Positions 61,374 to 64,000 of a stretch of 64,000 nucleotides of DNA are shown piece after piece. How positions within the stretch are numbered: the first letter of the stretch is position 1; the number at the start of each line of letters is the position of its first letter. Source of the DNA: CAUZIB01 sp963578805 (GTDB lineage: Bacteria > Acidobacteriota > Vicinamibacteria > Vicinamibacterales > UBA8438); contig CAUZDY010000001.1 of NCBI GenBank assembly GCA_963578805.1, positions 62,001 through 126,000 of the forward strand. Direction: 5' to 3'. A model generated the notes under the pieces. The model was not told the origin of the DNA. It saw only the letters and a program-made list of their open reading frames with translations, and did no database searches. A program made the position numbers and the translations under genes.

Positions 61374-62215
61374 TGCACGACAACCGACATCCGGTGCTCG
61401 ATGACGCAAGATGTCGTGGCCGAATGGCACTGACGCAACGTTTGGTCGTTGTTGCCGTCATCGCCGTGATCGTTCTTGTGGCGTCGAACTTTGTCGCCCG
61501 AGCTGCCGTCGGTGCCGGCGGACTGCTCGATGCCAGGACCGGGAATACCGAGTACGATGGCCGATTTGTATTCGTCCGGTTGAGTTACGAGATGAGCTTA
61601 CGTAGTGGTGGGAGCGCGTTCTTCGGCGGCCGTGACCTGCCTTGGGCTCACGACTACCCAGATGCCGAGCGCAACCTGACAAAGATTCTTGGCGAGGTTA
61701 CTCACCTTAACCCGTTCCAGGGTCCCAACGGCGGCAACGTGCTGGCATCGGGTGACTCGGAACTTCACAAGTTTCCATTCGCCTACATGTCTGAGCCTGG
61801 CTACTGGACTCAAACCGATGCCGAGGCGGACACGCTCCGTGCGTACCTTCTAAAGGGTGGCTTTCTGGTCTTCGACGACTTTCGTGGTGAGCACTGGTAT
61901 AACTTCGAAGCGCAGCTCAGGCGCGTGTTGCCCGAGGCGCGGCTTGTGGAGCTCGACATCGCTCACCCTCTGTTCCATTCGTTTTTTGACATCAAGACGC
62001 TGGAGATGGACGACTGGATGTATGGCTTACCGCCGCGCTTTTACGGCGTATTCGAAGATAACGATCCGAACGCGCGGCTGATGATCGTTGCCAACTACAA
62101 CAATGACATCGGTGAGTACTGGGAGTACTCGGAGACCGGCTGGCTCCCGATCGATCTGACGAACGAGGCCTACAAATTTGGAGTGAACTACGTCATGTAC
62201 GCGATGACCCATTAG
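61370..62215 (+). CDS. DUF4159 protein, second copy
   Basis: This 281-residue protein has an anchor helix (LVVVAVIAVIVLVASNFVAR) and DUF4159 features: FVFVRLSYEMSL, LPWAHDYPDAERNL, LLKGGFLVFDDFRGEHWYNF, LRRVLPEARLVELDIAHPLF, and GVNYVMYAMTH. It is paralogous to the first copy but has lost some of its N-terminal region and differs in the central loop. It overlaps the stop of the caspase-like gene. It is followed by the TTG-started MoxR gene. Confidence 0.88.
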   Translation: MMHDNRHPVLDDARCRGRMALTQRLVVVAVIAVIVLVASNFVARAAVGAGGLLDARTGNTEYDGRFVFVRLSYEMSLRSGGSAFFGGRDLPWAHDYPDAERNLTKILGEVTHLNPFQGPNGGNVLASGDSELHKFPFAYMSEPGYWTQTDAEADTLRAYLLKGGFLVFDDFRGEHWYNFEAQLRRVLPEARLVELDIAHPLFHSFFDIKTLEMDDWMYGLPPRFYGVFEDNDPNARLMIVANYNNDIGEYWEYSETGWLPIDLTNEAYKFGVNYVMYAMTH

Positions 62216-62231
62216 AAAAAAGGAGCAGCCG

Positions 62232-63275
62232 TTGGATTTCGATCTCACACCCGATGAACCTAGAGACCTTGAGGCGCCCGATGACATCGCGTTGGCGGAC
62301 AAGCTGAAGACAGGCCGCGAAGACATCCTAGCCGAGCTCCACAAACTCATCATTGGCCAAGAAGATGTTATCGAGCAGACGTTACTGACGCTCTTCGTCG
62401 GTGGTAACAGCCTGATCGTGGGCGTGCCGGGGCTCGCGAAGACGCTGTTGGTTCAGACGATGGCCCAGGTGCTGGATCTTAAGTTCTCGCGAATCCAGTT
62501 CACACCCGACCTGATGCCATCAGACATCACGGGGACCGACATCATTCAGGAGGACGCGGAGACCGGTAACCGAAAGATGATTTTTTCGCCAGGACCAGTC
62601 TTCACCAATATTCTCCTGGCCGACGAGATTAACCGGACCCCACCAAAAACCCAGTCGGCGCTCCTCGAGGCGATGCAGGAGCATCGGGTAACGGTTCAAG
62701 GACGGACCTATCAACTTGACGAGCCGTTTTTTGTCTTTGCGACGCAGAATCCGATCGAGCTGGAGGGCACCTACCCACTCCCAGAGGCCCAGCTGGACCG
62801 GTTCATGTTTCACATCGTCATTCGCCATCCTCCCGAGGAGGAAGAACTCGAGGTCGTTCGCACGACGACGGTGGTCCAGAAGCACCAGTTTGAACACGCG
62901 GTCACGGGTGCCGATCTGGTGGCGTTTCAGGAATTAATCCGTAAGGTTCCGGTGACCGAAACGGTCATGCGCTATGCGCTCACACTCGTGCGGACGAGTC
63001 GGTCGACGGACACGGACACACCGGAGTTCATCAAGAAGTGGGTGGCCTATGGCGCCAGCGTTCGTGCGGCGCAGTATCTGATTCTCGGCGGCAAGGCGCG
63101 AGCCATGACCCAGGGTCGCTATCACGTCAACTTTGATGACATCAGAGCCCTGGCGAATCCGGTGTTACGACACCGGATTTTGCTGAACTTTCACGCTGAA
63201 TCGGAGGGTGTGACGTCAGATCAAATCATCGAGCAGTTACTCGATGCCGTGCCGGTCCCGACATCGCAGATGTGA
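62232..63275 (+). CDS. MoxR-family AAA+ ATPase
   Basis: This 347-residue ATPase of the MoxR clade assists assembly or maturation of VWA and DUF58 partners. It has Walker A GVPGLAKTLLVQTM, the typical FSRIQFTPDLMPSDITGTDI, Walker B ILLADEINRTPPKTQSALLE, MQEHRVTVQG and FATQNPIELEGTYPLPEAQL, ending in a helical lid. The TTG start is supported by AAGGAG at good spacing. It is 2 bases before the DUF58 gene. Confidence 0.93.
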   Translation: MDFDLTPDEPRDLEAPDDIALADKLKTGREDILAELHKLIIGQEDVIEQTLLTLFVGGNSLIVGVPGLAKTLLVQTMAQVLDLKFSRIQFTPDLMPSDITGTDIIQEDAETGNRKMIFSPGPVFTNILLADEINRTPPKTQSALLEAMQEHRVTVQGRTYQLDEPFFVFATQNPIELEGTYPLPEAQLDRFMFHIVIRHPPEEEELEVVRTTTVVQKHQFEHAVTGADLVAFQELIRKVPVTETVMRYALTLVRTSRSTDTDTPEFIKKWVAYGASVRAAQYLILGGKARAMTQGRYHVNFDDIRALANPVLRHRILLNFHAESEGVTSDQIIEQLLDAVPVPTSQM

Positions 63276-63277
63276 GG

Positions 63278-64000
63278 ATGGATACCGAACAGACCGTCGC
63301 GGGCGCTAGGTTTGTCGACCCGAAAGTGTTGGCCCGAATCGGCAGCCTAGCTCTTTTGGCGCGCACCGTTGTGGACGGCTTTATTAACGGTCTGCACAAG
63401 GCCCCCTATTTGGGTGTGTCGATCGACTTTGCCGAGCACCGCGGATACATGCCGGGTGACGACATCCGGTTTATTGACTGGCGGGTGTTCGCCCGCACGG
63501 ACCGCTTCTACGTCAAGCAGTTCGAGGCTGATACCAATGCCAACTTCTCGGTAATGCTCGACGTGTCCCGGTCGATGAGCTTTGGAAGCAAGAGGCTGAC
63601 CAAGCTTGACTATGGACGCTACCTTGCCGCGTGTCTCACTTATTTTTGCACCAAACAACGCGATCGGGTTGGGCTGATCACGTTTGATTCAGATATCGTC
63701 ACACGCGTGCCCCCGTCGGCGAAACATCTCGATGTGGTGTTGCACGAGCTCGATCGAATCGAGGCGGGGAACCCGGGTTCGCTGGAGCGTCCGCTGTTTC
63801 GTGCGGCGGAGTTCTTCAAGCGTCGAGGAATCATCGTCGTCATCTCTGACTTCTACGAGGATCCGAAGAAAGCAGTCGACATGCTCAAGCCACTGAGCTA
63901 CGGGGGCAACGATCTGATCGTCTTTCAGATCCTGGATCCAGCGGAGATCGATTTTCCTTACGACGAGCCGACGAATTTTGAGGACCTCGAGACTGGTCAA
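63278..64000 (+). CDS. DUF58 protein (partial, runs off window)
   Basis: The first 241 residues are visible. DUF58 marks are EHRGYMPGDDIRFIDWRVFA (the GDDxRxIDW signature) and the MIDAS-like VMLDVSRSMSFGS in the VWA-like core, followed by LDYGRYLAACLTYFCTKQRD. In this operon it is the usual partner of MoxR. The C-terminal part lies beyond the right edge. Confidence 0.93.
   Translation, partial: MDTEQTVAGARFVDPKVLARIGSLALLARTVVDGFINGLHKAPYLGVSIDFAEHRGYMPGDDIRFIDWRVFARTDRFYVKQFEADTNANFSVMLDVSRSMSFGSKRLTKLDYGRYLAACLTYFCTKQRDRVGLITFDSDIVTRVPPSAKHLDVVLHELDRIEAGNPGSLERPLFRAAEFFKRRGIIVVISDFYEDPKKAVDMLKPLSYGGNDLIVFQILDPAEIDFPYDEPTNFEDLETGQ

Noticed and set aside
1..64000. tRNA, rRNA or CRISPR array
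   Set aside because: No T-loop pattern such as GGTTCGAATCC in an intergenic gap, and no regularly spaced direct repeats were seen on either strand.

Overview
The window looks like a chromosomal piece of a GC-rich Gram-negative bacterium, most plausibly an Acidobacteriota member of the Vicinamibacteria type. This is inferred from gene content: PD40 beta-propeller proteins, M1 and M61 peptidases with signal peptides, a DUF4159/von Willebrand/MoxR/DUF58 operon, UPF0182, a sufBCDSU-sufT operon and an excisionase-type HTH regulator. No rRNA, tRNA, CRISPR array, phage or intact insertion sequence was seen. Genes are dense, and many are coupled by ATGA, GTGA or TGATG overlaps.

Layout. Positions 1-4451 hold regulation: a sigma-54 activator (cut by the window edge), a mini pair made of an HTH protein and a histidine-phosphoacceptor-like protein, a FliA-type sigma factor behind a sigma-54-like promoter, and a hybrid histidine kinase. 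Positions 4.5-9.3 kb hold a PCYCGC protein, a divergent FabZ, a DUF805 gene broken by one TGA, a membrane GAF protein and a lipid kinase. Positions 9.3-24.4 kb hold DsbD, a large M1 peptidase, an aminotransferase, an ACT protein, grpE-clpA-clpS, a metallo-hydrolase, an amidohydrolase lipoprotein and UPF0182.

Positions 24.6-30.7 kb form a redox and metal run: peroxiredoxin, a zinc-ribbon protein, a two-domain protein disulfide oxidoreductase, an M61 peptidase and a P1B copper ATPase. The oxidoreductase is the main discovery. Its frame is interrupted by a TGA exactly where the first cysteine of the C-terminal CxxC should be. A six-pair hairpin with a GGUCG loop lies 17 nt downstream, and the frame then continues to a stop that overlaps the next start. 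I read this as a selenoprotein with a bacterial SECIS element.

Positions 30.7-31.2 kb hold two fused gene relics. Then come a DsbA-like protein, an aa3-type cytochrome oxidase operon with subunit II last and two small membrane genes inside it, a TVP38 protein, a sodium:solute symporter and the SUF operon (39.9-45.7 kb), which has an IscR-like box upstream. Positions 45.7-57 kb hold lipoproteins, homoserine kinase, a PD40 protein coupled to a WYL regulator, a divergent zinc-motif protein, a badly decayed glutamate-synthase-family pseudogene, a glutamine cyclotransferase and envelope proteins. From 57.2 kb to the end runs the DUF4159-VWA-caspase-like-DUF4159-MoxR-DUF58 operon, cut by the window end.

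All family assignments come from reading motifs by eye. No search or structure prediction was run.
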